From: Protea cynaroides
Taxonomy: Eukaryota; Streptophyta; Magnoliopsida; Proteales; Proteaceae
Length of the DNA stretch: 64,000 nt
Assembly (NCBI GenBank): GCA_028583415.1
Contig: CM053274.1
Span: 91,333,549 to 91,397,548, forward strand
Direction of reading: 5' to 3'
A model generated the notes under the pieces. The model did no database searches, was not told the origin of the DNA, and saw only the letters and a program-made list of their open reading frames with translations. A program made the position numbers and the translations under genes. How positions within the stretch are numbered: the stretch's first letter is position 1; the number at the start of each line of letters is the position of its first letter. Below, piece by piece: positions 34,441 through 46,200 of the stretch.

Positions 34441-34660
34441 TTCTGAACCAAGTCCAAAACCTTATCCCCGATTTTCCAGGGGGTGACATTTTTCCCAATC
34501 GATTCAACGATTCCAGAACACTCAAGGCCTAGATAAGGATTTGCTCCTTTTGGAGGAGGATGCAATCTTATCCTTTAAATAGTATCAGCTCTGCTCAGTG
34601 CAGTGGCCTCGATCTTAATAAACGGTTCTTCTTTCACTTCCTTTATCTTGCGCGATGAAG
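34441..34660 (-). pseudogene. Fragment of a quinone-oxidoreductase (MDR, PIG3-like) gene
   Basis: The minus strand reads EEPFIKIEATALSRADTI, a stop, then LHPPPKGANPYLGLECSG and ESIGKNVTPWKIGDKV. This is the N-terminal GroES-like part of zinc-less medium-chain quinone oxidoreductases; RADT, PPPKGA-PYLGLECSG and VGKNV...WKIGD-V are the family's landmarks. There is no start codon, no cofactor-binding domain and no continuation on either side, and a stop interrupts it. It is a broken single-exon fragment with no function expected. Confidence 0.8.
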
Positions 34661-35150
34661 GTAAACCGTACTTATTAGGTTATGTATTTTTAAAGAACTA
34701 TTTCACTTCCTTATTTTGAAAAAACCATTTCACTTCTTTTGTTTTGCATGATGAAGGTAAACAATACTAGGTTTTGTAAATTTGTTTTTTATGAGAGAGT
34801 AAAACAGTAAGTTACTATTGACTAAAGGGTAATTTCATCATTATATTATTTTCACATCATCACTTAACAAACAAGTCTGATAAGTCTGGATCTATGTGAT
34901 ATATATTTAATATTTGAGGGGTGATGGGTGATATTATTGGCAAAGTTGGGGGTTCGGTAATTTAAAGGGAAAGTACCCCGGGTGCGGCGGGGGCATCTTT
35001 TTATGTATTTTTCAGCTATTTATAAATCGACATCAATTCTTAATTTTTTCGGACCTCCCTTGTGTGTTTGGCGAGATGATATGACATCCCCATTAATTTA
35101 CAAACTGTTAAACTTAACTCTATTCCGTTAATTGTCCTCCATTAAATTAC
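34661..35150. other. Intergenic DNA
   Basis: No gene or repeat that I can support. A phrase near 34670-34770 (TTTCACTTC...GATGAAGGTAAAC) occurs twice, a small degenerate duplication. Confidence 0.35.
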
Positions 35151-35205
35151 GATGTACATACTATCATAATAAATACGATCAAAACAAAAAAGAGATGTTA
35201 ATTAA

Positions 35206-35412
<207 letters not shown>

Positions 35413-35458
35413 TCACATTTAAACATTTTTTTTCCTATGCTTTATAACTGGATCCTAA

Positions 35459-36477
35459 CATAGTTGTCAATGCGTCACCTAGGCGTCCATGGGTGATCCA
35501 AGGGCCTGGGCACTAGAGTGCCTTGTTAGTATTGAAAAGGCGACCGCCCAGGCTCTCTGGGCATCTCCTAGGCGTAGCCTTGGGCGCCTTGGACACCCAG
35601 AATGCCTAGGCGATCGCCTTGGGCCTTATGTATGTTTTTTTTTTTCTTCACAAGATTTATTAGGCTAGGCAGGAAGAATATTTATCAGGCAGTACTTATT
35701 TATGACTAATATCATTTAAGTAAATATTTCTTTAATTTTATATTTTATTTATTTAAGATATTATTCATAAATAAACAAATACCCCGCATTTGAATCCAAT
35801 AAAAATAGTCTAAAATTTAAATTCTAAAAAGATAAAAAAATCAACCCTCAAGTTCAAGAACAAAAATTGTATTTTTGGGTGGGGGGTAATTTTTAACTTC
35901 CAAATGCTAGGTTTTTTTCTAAATATAAAATTTTTATAAATTTTATTATAGTAAAGCATCACTAAAAACTAAGAGCGTGCCAAAATAATCTTTTGCTTTA
36001 ATGCCCAAAAAATAATTTACATTCAGACGACTTTAAACAACATTCGCGTACTCCGAACAAGGTTTGACCGGAGTGTAACTCCTTCATTATAACTTGAATT
36101 TAAGCAATCTCAGATTTGTTGAAAAACTGATTATTTTAACTTTGCAATGAATTCAAGATTGCTTATATCCAAACTACATTAAAGGAGTTACGCTCCAGTC
36201 AAATTTGTTAGAAGTATGCAAATGTTAGTCATAAATATTTTTTTTATAACCTATACTTTGTTCATTATTTGTTGCCTTGTTAGTTTTCTCATATTAATTA
36301 ATTTATGTCTTAAATATTAATTATTTATATAGAATGTTGCATATACATTAATATTACTATAGCATTAATATTTAAAAAAAAAAAATACACTGGGAACGCC
36401 TTGGTCACCTAGGCAACGCCTAAGCGCCCAGGATGACCCCAAAAGCCTTGGATCGCCTTGTCACCTTGACAACTATG
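35459..36477. mobile_element. ~1-kb Mutator-like element, non-autonomous, 9-bp target duplication
   Basis: Ends: CATAGTTGTCAATGCG on the left, and on the other strand CATAGTTGTCAAGGTG on the right. Both ends carry GGCGCCTAGGCG-like subterminal phrases, as in the 200-bp relative at 31374-31573. The flanks GGATCCTAA (35450-35458) and GGACCATAA (36477-36485, sharing one base with the end) agree at 7 of 9 positions. The interior is AT-rich and has no transposase. Confidence 0.8.
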
Positions 36478-36640
36478 GACCATAATGCTCTCATGCTGAG
36501 GTTTCAACATGAGGAAGTTAGCTACAGCTTGATGAGTGACACCTAGCACCTCCTTGATTGTGAGGTCATATGAACAAGATGGTAAGCTAGCTTCATTGAA
36601 CCGCAACAACACACTGGAAAAAGAGAGAAGGTAAGCATAA
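36478..36640 (-). other. Unassigned stretch with exon-like text next to the repeat array
   Basis: On the minus strand a TTTTTCCAG acceptor-like site is followed by an open stretch reading LLRFNEASLPSCSYDLT and TIKEVLGVTHQAVANF, until the Mutator-like element at 36477. I do not recognise the product. It may be a fragment of a gene cut by the element. Confidence 0.3.
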
Positions 36641-36770
36641 ACAAAGAACCTAAGAAAAGCGTAAAAAAAATTGTTATCCAAAAAAAGGCATACCTGATCA
36701 TTAGTAAACGGGCAGTTGAATCCAAAAAAAATCCTAATATGTTTTTGCGATCCACAATTTGAAGAAAACC
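36641..36770 (-). pseudogene. Exon 2/intron 2 junction copy of the SQS1-like gene at the array's edge
   Basis: On the minus strand the array's last unit reads CGSQKHIRIFFGFNCP and TNDQ, then GTATGCC, against [15 protein letters not shown] and INDQ then GTATGC at the real exon 2 end (33227). Intron 2 similarity continues for about 40 bases (TTTTTTTACGC...). The exon 2 text is fused directly to exon 3 text (DDSLEE type), with no intron between, so this is a duplication breakpoint. Confidence 0.85.
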
Positions 36771-38067
36771 CCTCTTCAAGACTGTCATCACTATTACTGT
36801 CTGAAGAGTCACTTCATCTGAGTCATCCAAAGCTTGCTCCAGCAATAACTTAGCGTTCACTACTTCAAAACTCCCACCAATTCCTTTCAAGTAATCTTGA
36901 GCAACATCATCATCAGTTTTGGAACCATCATCAGAAAACATTTATTCCAAGTTACCATTTTCAGATAATTCATGTGAATCGCTTGACTGTGAAGACTTTG
37001 AGCTTCTTTCTTCAGTTGAACCTTCTTCATCTTCCTTACCCATAAAGCCATCACTTTAAAGAAGGCCCCTCTTCATCAGTTGAACCTTCTTCATCTTCAT
37101 TACTAGTACATTTTTGCGATCCACACTTTGAGAAAGGCATATCTTCAAGACTGTCATCACTGCTACCATTTGAATAATTAATTTCATTCAAGCCATCCAA
37201 AACCTGCTCCAGCAATCACTTAGCATTCACTGCTCCAAAGTCCCCCCCCCCCTCCCCAATTCCTTCTAAGTAATCTTCAGCAACCTCGTCATCAATTCAA
37301 AAACATCATCCGAAAATATTTCTTCCAAGTTAACATTTTAAGACAATTCATCTGAATCACTTTATTGTGAAGACTCTGAGCTTCATTCATTAGTTGAACC
37401 TTTTTCATCCTCATTACCCATAAAGCCATCACTTTGATTAAGGACCCACTTCATCAATTGAACCTTTTTTTCATTTTCATTCCCAATACATTTTTGCAAT
37501 CCACACTTTCAAAAATGTCCCTTTTCAAAACTATCATCACTACTACCGTTTAAAGAATCATCTTCATCTGAGCCATCCAAAGCCTGATCCAACAATCACT
37601 TAACATTCACTGCTCCAAAGTTCCCCCCAATTTTGTTTAAGTAATCTTCAGCAACCTTATTCATCAATTTAGAACCATCATCAGAAAACATTTCTTTCAA
37701 ACTACCATTTTCAAACAATTTATCTGAATTATTTAACAATGAAGACTCTAAAAGCTTCTTTCATCAGTTGAACCTTTTTTTATTTTCATTATATATGAAC
37801 CAATCACTTTAAAAAAGGACCATCTTCATCAGTTGAACCTTCTTCATCTTCATTCTCAGTACGTTTTTGTGATCCACACTTTGAAGAAGGCCCCTTTTCT
37901 AGACTGTCATCACTGCTACTGTTTAATAAACCTTTTCAACTGAGTCATCAAAAGTCTGCTCCATCAATTACTTAGCATTGACTGCTCTAGAATTCCCCCT
38001 AATTTCATCCAAGTAATTTTCAACAACCTCATCATCAATTCGGAACCATCATCAGAAAACATTTATT
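36770..38067 (-). repeat. Exon-derived tandem array, outer (diverged) monomers, proximal part
   Basis: Monomers of roughly 380 bp. Landmarks on the minus strand encode [36 protein letters not shown] and SQKRTGNEDEEGSTDE. They match the acidic Ser-rich part of exon 3 of the SQS1-like gene (32330-32640) joined to exon 2 text. Each monomer has its own stops and frameshifts. The series is interrupted at 38068 by an inverted-repeat transposon. Confidence 0.88.
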
Positions 38068-39715
38068 GAAAAAAAATCAGCTACCCCCCATAATAGTTTT
38101 GAAACATCACCTACCACCCCTACCTTTAAAAAAACATTAACTACTCCCAAGTAATTGACGGAGGAGACAGAAATCAGTGTTAGACATTTTTACCCTTTTT
38201 GTTTTAATTGAAAATTTTTAAAAGCTAATAAAATTACTAATATAACCCTTCTCTTTCCTTTCCTCTCTCCCTTCCTCATTATTCGGTAGTTTTCTGCAAT
38301 TACTTGTAACTACTAAATAGAAAAATATACGAAGAGAAGAAGAAATTTCTCCTGTCTTTGTTGTTCGACTGGTTCTCTCTGAAGCGATATAAGGATTCGA
38401 GAACTAATCAATCACTTTGTAGTTCTTGGATTCAAAAGCTTTCGATTCAGGGCATTTGAAATCTGAAAAAGAAATTTACCTTGTTCACCTACTTCACCAG
38501 TCTCTCTAATCATTGTTCCTGGTGCCACCAAAAGAGCCAAGTACGTGGCTATCATCCCCACTCATAGCAGCAACTCCCATAACATAATTACCAGTACCAC
38601 CCTATGTGTTGCCGCCAACATAGCCTCCAGCACCTTCTAAATTGATTCCACCGCTTCTTCTTCTTTTCCTTCGCAATATGTGAATCTGAGTAAAAGAACC
38701 GCTACCTATGAATATTTGGGTTACCAAAGGCTTGCCACAATCACTCAGAAAAGAATCCTTTAAAAGAACATGAGCAAAATGATGTTGATCTCTATCGTTT
38801 CAGATATGAGATGCCACCAAACTATAACACTTCCAATGATGAGAATACATCACTTCACTTTCAACCGTACATTTACAAAAATGTAGCAAGCCCAACCTGT
38901 TGCAGATTTGCAGGAAACTGATCACAGAACTTGACTGCAAACCACCAATATCGAACAGAGCAGAAATTAACAACGATGACTGACCAAGGAGAATGAAGAG
39001 GAGTAAGGTTTATTAGAATAAAATTATACTCACCAAGAAAAAATTTAATCGACCCTGTCATAATGAGATCAGGATCAAAGAGCCAATACTTTTCTTAAAG
39101 AAATCACCACCTCTGATCGAAAATCACACCATAATGGGAACTAGAAAAATGAACCGTATGAGGCTCAAATGATCAATCAAACTCCTGCTGTAATTTTTCC
39201 TTTGACTTTCTCCTCCCTTGGCATCTACTGTCAAACCTCTCCAACACTCTTCTTCTTAATCAAAACCGAAACTCGTAATCTGCTTGATCACTTGATCTTC
39301 TTGATTGTCCAAAATTTTTCCTCCCAAGTCCCTCAGTAAGGATGGCAACTACAATGAAATCGAAACTCGTAATCCGCACATCTGCCCCATCTTTTTCTCC
39401 TATCAAGCAGAAGGGTTTGTACTCAGAAAGAAAAAGAAGGTGGAGGAGAAGAAGAAACGAGATTTAGAGATTTGAGGTTTTATCTCCCTTAAGTGAAGGA
39501 GGATAAAAACGTCTTTCAACATATCTTTTAGGGTATTATTGTCCAACTCAAATTCACTTTTGGATGACATCAGGAACTAATGGGATTCGTTAAACGGAAT
39601 GGATCTATTTGATTAATGGTGGTAAATGTTTAGGTGGTAGTTAATGTTTTTTGAAAGGTGTGGGTGGTAGGTGATGTTTCGAAACTATTATGGGGGGTAG
39701 CTGATTTTTTTCTTC
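38068..39715. mobile_element. 1.65-kb inverted-repeat transposon inside the exon-derived array
   Basis: The left terminus contains AAATCAGCTACCCCCCATAA, then GAAACATCACCTACCACCC and AACATTAACTAC. The right terminus on the other strand repeats these phrases in order, giving an inverted repeat of about 80 bp. No transposase. The inside carries a minus-strand Gly-rich coding fragment (see 38515-38670). The target duplication is unresolved (TTATT/TTATA is one possibility). It interrupts a monomer, so it inserted after the array formed. Confidence 0.85.
38515..38670 (-). pseudogene. Captured glycine-rich protein fragment within the transposon
   Basis: The minus strand reads EGAGGYVGGNT, a stop, then GGTGNYVMGVAAMSGDDS and VLGSFGGT. 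This has the style of a Gly-rich plant protein, interrupted by one TAG. The parent gene is not recognised. A host-gene piece inside inverted repeats is typical of Pack-type elements. Confidence 0.4.
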
Positions 39716-42700
39716 TTATAAACTATAATTTTCTAATAATTCATCTAAATTGTGTAACTGTGAAGACTCTGAGCTTCTTTCATCAGTTGAACCTTCTTTA
39801 TAATTATTACCCACAAAGCCATCATTTTGAAAAAGGTCCTTCTTCATCAGTTGAATCTTCTTTATTTTCGTTCCTAGTATGTTTTTATGATCCACACTTT
39901 CAAAAATGTCCCTCTTCAAGACTATCATCACTGCTACTGTTTAAAGAATCATCTTCATCCGAGCCATCCAAAGTCTGATTCAACAATCACTTAGCATTCA
40001 CTGCTCCAAAGTTTTCCTCAATTCCTTTCAATTAATCTTCAACAACCTTATTCATTAATTCTAAACCATTTTCAGATAATTTATTTGAATTGCTTGACAG
40101 TGAAGACTCTAAGCTTCTTTTATCAGTTGAAACTTCTTTATCTTTATTATACACAAAGCTATCACTTTGAAGAAAGACCCTCTTCATCAGTTGAACCTTC
40201 TTCATCTTCATTCCCAGTATATTTTTGTGATCCACATTTTGAAGAAAATACCTTTTCAAAATAGTCATCACTGCTACTGTTCGAATAATCATCTTCGTTC
40301 AAGCCATTCGAAGCCTACTCTAGCCACCACTCTCATTGTTCTAAAGCTCCCACCATTTCCTTTTGAGTAATCTCTACTAACATCTTCATCAATTTCTAAA
40401 CCATCATCAGAAAATATTTATTCCAAGATATCATTTTCAGACAATTCATCTGAATCGCTTGAATGTGAAGACTATGAGCTTCTTTCATCATTAAACCTTC
40501 ATCTTCATTACTTACAAAGCCATCACTTTGAAGAAGGTCTCTCTTCATCAGTTGAAGCTTTTCCATCTTTATTGCCAGTATATTTTTAAGATCCACACTT
40601 CAAAGAAAGCCCCTCTTCAAGACTATCATCACTGCTATTGTTTGAAGAATCATTTTCGTCCTAGCCATACAATGCCTGCTCCAGCAATCACTTAGCGTTC
40701 ATTGCTCCAAAGCTCCCATCGATTCCTTACGAGTAATCTTGAGCAACCTCATCATCAATTTCAGAACCATCATCAGAACACATTTCTTCCAACCTACCAT
40801 TTTCAGACAATTCATCTGAATCGCCTGACTATGAAGAATTTGAACTTCTTTCATCAGTTAAACCTTCTTCATCTTCATTACCCACAAAGCCATCTCATTG
40901 AAGAACGCCCCTCTTCATTAGTTGAACCTTCTTCATCTTCATTCTCAGTACGTTGTTATGATCCACACTTTGAAGAAAGCCCCTCTTCAAGACTATAATC
41001 ACTGCTATCGTTTGAAGAATCATCTTCATTCGAATCATCCAAAGCTTACTCCAACTATCACTTATTGTTCACTGCTCCAAAGTTCCCCCCAATTTTTTAA
41101 GTAATCTTCAGTAACCTCGTCATCAATTTTAGAATCGTCATCAAAAAAATATTTCTTCAAAGCCACCATCTTCAGACAGTTCATCTAATTCATTTGACTA
41201 TGAAAACTCTTTGTTTCTTTCATCAGTTGAACCATCTTCATCTTCATTATCCAAAAACCATCACTTTGAAAAAGGCCCCTCGTCATCAATTAAACCATCT
41301 TCATCTTGAATCCCAATACGTTTTTGCAATCTACACTTTAAAGAATGCCCCTCTTTAAGAATGTCATCACTGCTACTGTTTGAAGAATCATCTTCATTGG
41401 AGCCATCCAAAGCTTGCTCTAGCAACCACTCAGCATTCACAACTTCAAAGCTCCCACCTATTCCTTCTGAGTATTCTTCAGCAACCTCATCATCAATTTC
41501 AGAACCATCATCAGAAAATAATTTTTCCAAGCTACCATTTTCAAACAATTTATCTGAATCGCTTGAATGTGAAGACTCTAAGCTTCTTTTATCAATTGAA
41601 CATTCTTTATCTTCCTTATCCACAAAGCCATCACTTTGAAGAAGGCCCATCTTTATCAGTTGAATCATCCTAATCTCCATTCCCAATACATCTTTGCGAT
41701 CCATACTTTGAAAAAGGCCCCTCTTCAAGACTGTCATAACTGCTACTGTTTGAAGAACCATCTTCATCCGAGCAATCCAAAGCCTGCCTTAACAATTACT
41801 TAGCGTTCACTGCTCTAGAGTTCTCCCCAATGCCTTCCAAGTAATCTTCAGGAACCTCGTCATCAATTCAGAGCCATGATTAGAAAACATTTTTTTCAAG
41901 CTATCATTTTTTGACAATTCATCTGAATCGCATGACTGTGAAGACTCTGAGCTTCTTTTATTAGTTGAACCTTATTCATCTTCATTATACAAAAAATCAT
42001 TACTTTAAAGAAGGATCCTCTTCATTAGTTGAACCTTCTTCATCTTCACTCCCAGTACGATTTTGTGATCCACATTTTGATGAAGGTCCCTCTTCAAGAC
42101 AATCATCATTGCTACTGTTTGAATAATCATCTTTATCTGAGCTATACAATGCCTACTCTAGCCACCAATCAATGATCACTAGTCTATAACTCCCACCAAT
42201 TCTTTTCAAGTAATTTTTAGCAACCTCGTCACCAATTTCAGAACCATCATCAGTAAACATTTCTTCCAAGCTACCATTTTTAGACAATTGATATAAATCG
42301 CTTAACTGTAAAGTCTCTAAGCTTCTTTTATGAGTTGAACCTTATTCATCTTCCTTACCCACAAAGCCATCACTTTGAAAAATACCCTTTTTCATTAGTT
42401 AAACCTTATTCATCTTCATTTCCAGTACATTTTTGTGATCCACACTTTGAAGAAAGCCCCTCTTCAAGAATGACATTACTACTACTGTTTGAAGAATCAT
42501 CTTCGTTTGAGCCATCCAAATCTTGCTCCAACAACCACTAAGCTTTCATTGCTCTAAAGTTCCCACCGAGTCCTTCCAAGAAATCTCAAACAAACTCCTC
42601 ATCAATTTTGGAACCATAATCAGAATACATTTCTTACAAGCTATCATTTTCAGACAATTCATCTGAATCGCTTGACTGTGAAGACTTTGAACTACATTCA

Positions 42701-43250
42701 TCAATTGAATCTTTTTCATCCTCATTACTCACAAAGCCATCACTTTAAAAAAGGCCCCTCTTCAAGATTATCATCACTGTTACTGTTCGAATAATCATCT
42801 TTATCCGAGCTATCTAAAGCCTGCTACAGCAACCGTTTAGTGTTCACTGCTCCAAAGCTCCCACCAATTCCTTCTAAGTAATATTTAGCAACCTTGTCAT
42901 CAATTTCAGAACCATCATCAAACAATATTTCTTTCAAGCTACCATTTTTTGACAATTCATCTGAATCGCTTAATTATGAAGACTTTAAGCTTCTTTCATT
43001 CGTTGAACCATCATTACCCACAAAGCCATCACTGTGAAGAAGGCCATTATTCTTTAGTTGAACATTCTTCATCTTCATTCCTGTACGTTCTTGTGAACCA
43101 CACTTTTAAAAAGACCCTCTTTAACACTGTCATTATTGTTACTATTTCAAGAATCATCTTCATCCAAGCCATCTAAAGCTTGCTCCAATAACCACTTAGG
43201 GTTCACTACTCCAAAGTTCCACTCAATTTTTTTCAAGTAATCTTGAGCAA
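39716..43250 (-). repeat. Exon-derived tandem array, outer (diverged) monomers, middle part
   Basis: About nine to ten further monomers of 350-390 bp, each with a GAAGACTCTGAGCTTCTTTC-like landmark on the plus strand. The longest surviving frame (41261-41767, 168 codons, minus) spans more than one monomer and reads FVDKEDKECSIDKRSLES and [20 protein letters not shown]. Divergence between neighbours is greater than within the higher-order block that follows, as expected for the old edge of a tandem array. Confidence 0.88.
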
Positions 43251-46200
43251 CATCATCATCAATGCGGAACCATCATCAAAATACATTTCTTCCAAACTAC
43301 CATTTTTTAACAATTCATCTTAATCGCATAACTGTGAAGACTCAGAGCTTCTTTAATCAGTTGAACCTTCATCTTCATTACCTACACATTGAAGAAGTTC
43401 CCTCTTCATCAGTTGAACCTTCTTCATCTTCATTCTAGTATATTTTTTCGATCCATAAATATGAAAAAGACCCCTCTTCAAGACGGTCTACTATTTGAAT
43501 AGCCATTTTCATTCGAGCTGTTCAAGACTAGCTCCATCAATTACTAAGCGTTCGCTGCTCCAAAACTCTCACCAATTTTTTCTAAGTAATCTTCAAAAAC
43601 CTTGTTATCAATTTCAAAACTATTATCAGAAAACATTTCTTCCAAGCTACCATTTTTAGATAATTCATTTAAACAGCTTAATTGAGAAAACTCTGAGCTT
43701 CTTTCATTAGTTAAATCTTCTTCATCTTCATTATCCACGAAGCCATTACTTTGAAGAAGGTCCCTCTTATCAGTTGAACATTCTTCATCTTCATTCTAAG
43801 TATGTTTTTGCAATCCATATTTTGAAAAACACCCCTCTTTAAGACTGTCATTACTACTACTGTTTGAGAGATCATCTTCATCCGAGCCATCTAAGCCTGC
43901 TCCAGCCACTACTCAGCGTTCACTGCTCTAAAACTCTAGTAAATTCTTTTCAAGTAATCTTTAGGAACCTCATCATCAATTTTGAAACCATCATTAGAAA
44001 ACATTTCCTCCAAGCTATAATTTTCAGACAATTGATTTGATTCGCATGACTGTAAAGACTTTGAGCTTCTTTCATCAGTTGAACCTTTTTTTATCTTTAT
44101 TACCCACAAAGTCATCACTTTGAAGAAGAACCCTTTACATCAGTTAAACCTTTTTTATGTTCATTCCAAATATATTGTTGCGATCCATACTCTAAAGAAG
44201 ACCCCTCTTCAAGATTGCCATCACTACTACTGTTTGAAGAATCAGCTTCATCCAAAACCTACTCTTGCAATCACTTAGTGTTCACTGCTCCATAGTTCCC
44301 CGCAATCCTTTCAAGTAATCTTCAGCAACCTCGTCATAAATTAAAAACCATCATCAAAAAGCATTTCTTTTAAGTTACCATTTTCAGCTAATTCATCTGA
44401 ATCTCTTAATTGTGAAGATTCTAAGCTTTTTTCATTATTTGAACATTCTTCATCTTCGTTACCCACAAAGCCATTACTTTGAAAAAGACCCTCTTCATCA
44501 GTTGAACTTTCTTCATCTTCATTCCCAGTACATTTTTGTGATCCATACTTTGAAAAAGTCTCCTCTTCAAGACTGTCATCACGGCTAGTTTTTGAAGAAT
44601 CACCTTCATCAAAGCTTTCCAAATCCCGCTCCAGCAACCACTCAGTGTTCATGGCTCAAAGATCCCATGAATTCCTTTTAAGTAATCTTCAGCAACCTCA
44701 CCATCAATTTCGAAACCATCATCAAAAAATATTTCTTTAAACTATCATTTTTAGATAATTCATCTGAATCACTTGATTGTGAAGACTCTGAGCTTATTTC
44801 ATTAGTTAAATCTTATTCATCATCATTACCCACAAGGCCATCACTTTAAAGAAGACGTCGGCCCTCTTCATCAGTTGAACCTTATTCATCTTCATTTCGA
44901 GTACATTTTTACGATCCACATTTTGAAGAAGACCCCTCTTCGTGACTGTCATCACTGCAACTGTTTGAAAAATCTTCTTCTGAGCCTTCCAAAGCCTGCT
45001 CCAGCAATCACTTAGTGTTTACTGCTCCATAGTTTTTCTCAATTCCTTTCAAGTAAGTAATCTTCAGCATCCTAAACCATCATTAGAAAAACATTTATTC
45101 TAAGCCATCATGTTCAGACAATTTATCAGAATCGCTTGAATATGAAGACTCTCAACTTCTTTCATTAGTTGAACCTTCTTCATCACCCTTACCCACCATC
45201 ACTTTGAAGAAGACCCTCTTCATCAGTTGATCCTTCTTCATCTTCATTCCTAGTATGTTTTTATGATCCATACTTTAAAGAAGGCACCTCTTCAAGACAG
45301 TCATTACTACTACTGTTTGAAGAATCATCTTCATCCGAACCATTAAATTCTTGCACAAGCCACTACTCAGCATCCACTGCTCCAAAATCCCATAAATTCC
45401 CATAACATCATCATCAATGTGGAACCATCATCAAAATACATTTCTTCCAAACTACCATTTTCTAACAATTCATCTTAATCCATAACTGTGAAGACTCAGA
45501 GCTTCTTTAATCAGTTGAACCTTCATCTTCATTACCCACACATTGAAGAAGTTTTCTCTTCATCAGTTGAACCTTCTTCATCTTCATTCAAGTATATTTT
45601 TCTGATCCATAAATATGAAGAAGACCCCTCTTCAAGACGGTCTACTATTTGAATAGCCATTTTCATTCGAGCCATCCAAAGCCGGATCCATCAATCACTA
45701 AGCGTTCGCTGCTCCAAAACTCCCACCAATTTTTCTAAGTAATCTTCAAAAACCTTGTTATCAATTTCAAAACTATTATCTGAAAACATTTCTTCCAAGC
45801 TACCATTTTTAGATAATTCATTTAAACAGCTTAATTGAGAAAACTCTGAGCTTCTTTCATTAGTTAAATCTTCTTCATCTTCATTATCCACGAAGCCATT
45901 ACTTTGAAGAAGGTCCCTCTTATCAGTTGAACTTTCTTCATCTTCATTCAAAGTACGTTTTTGCAATCCATATTTTGAAGAACACCCCTCTTTAAGACTG
46001 TCATTACTACTACTGTTTGAAGAATCATCTTCATCCGAGCCATCTAAGCCTGCTCCAGCCACTACTCAACGTTCACTGCTCTAAAACTCTCGTAAATTCT
46101 TTTCGAGTAATCTTTATGAACCTCATCATCAATTTTGAAACCATCATTAGAAAACATTTCTCCAAGCTATAATTTTCAGACAATTGATTTGAATCGCATG

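Noticed and set aside
36409..36681. A 90-codon minus-strand frame
   Set aside because: It runs across the end of a Mutator-like element, an unassigned stretch and intron 2 remnants of the duplicated gene; it is composite and not a gene, though the middle part may be an exon fragment.
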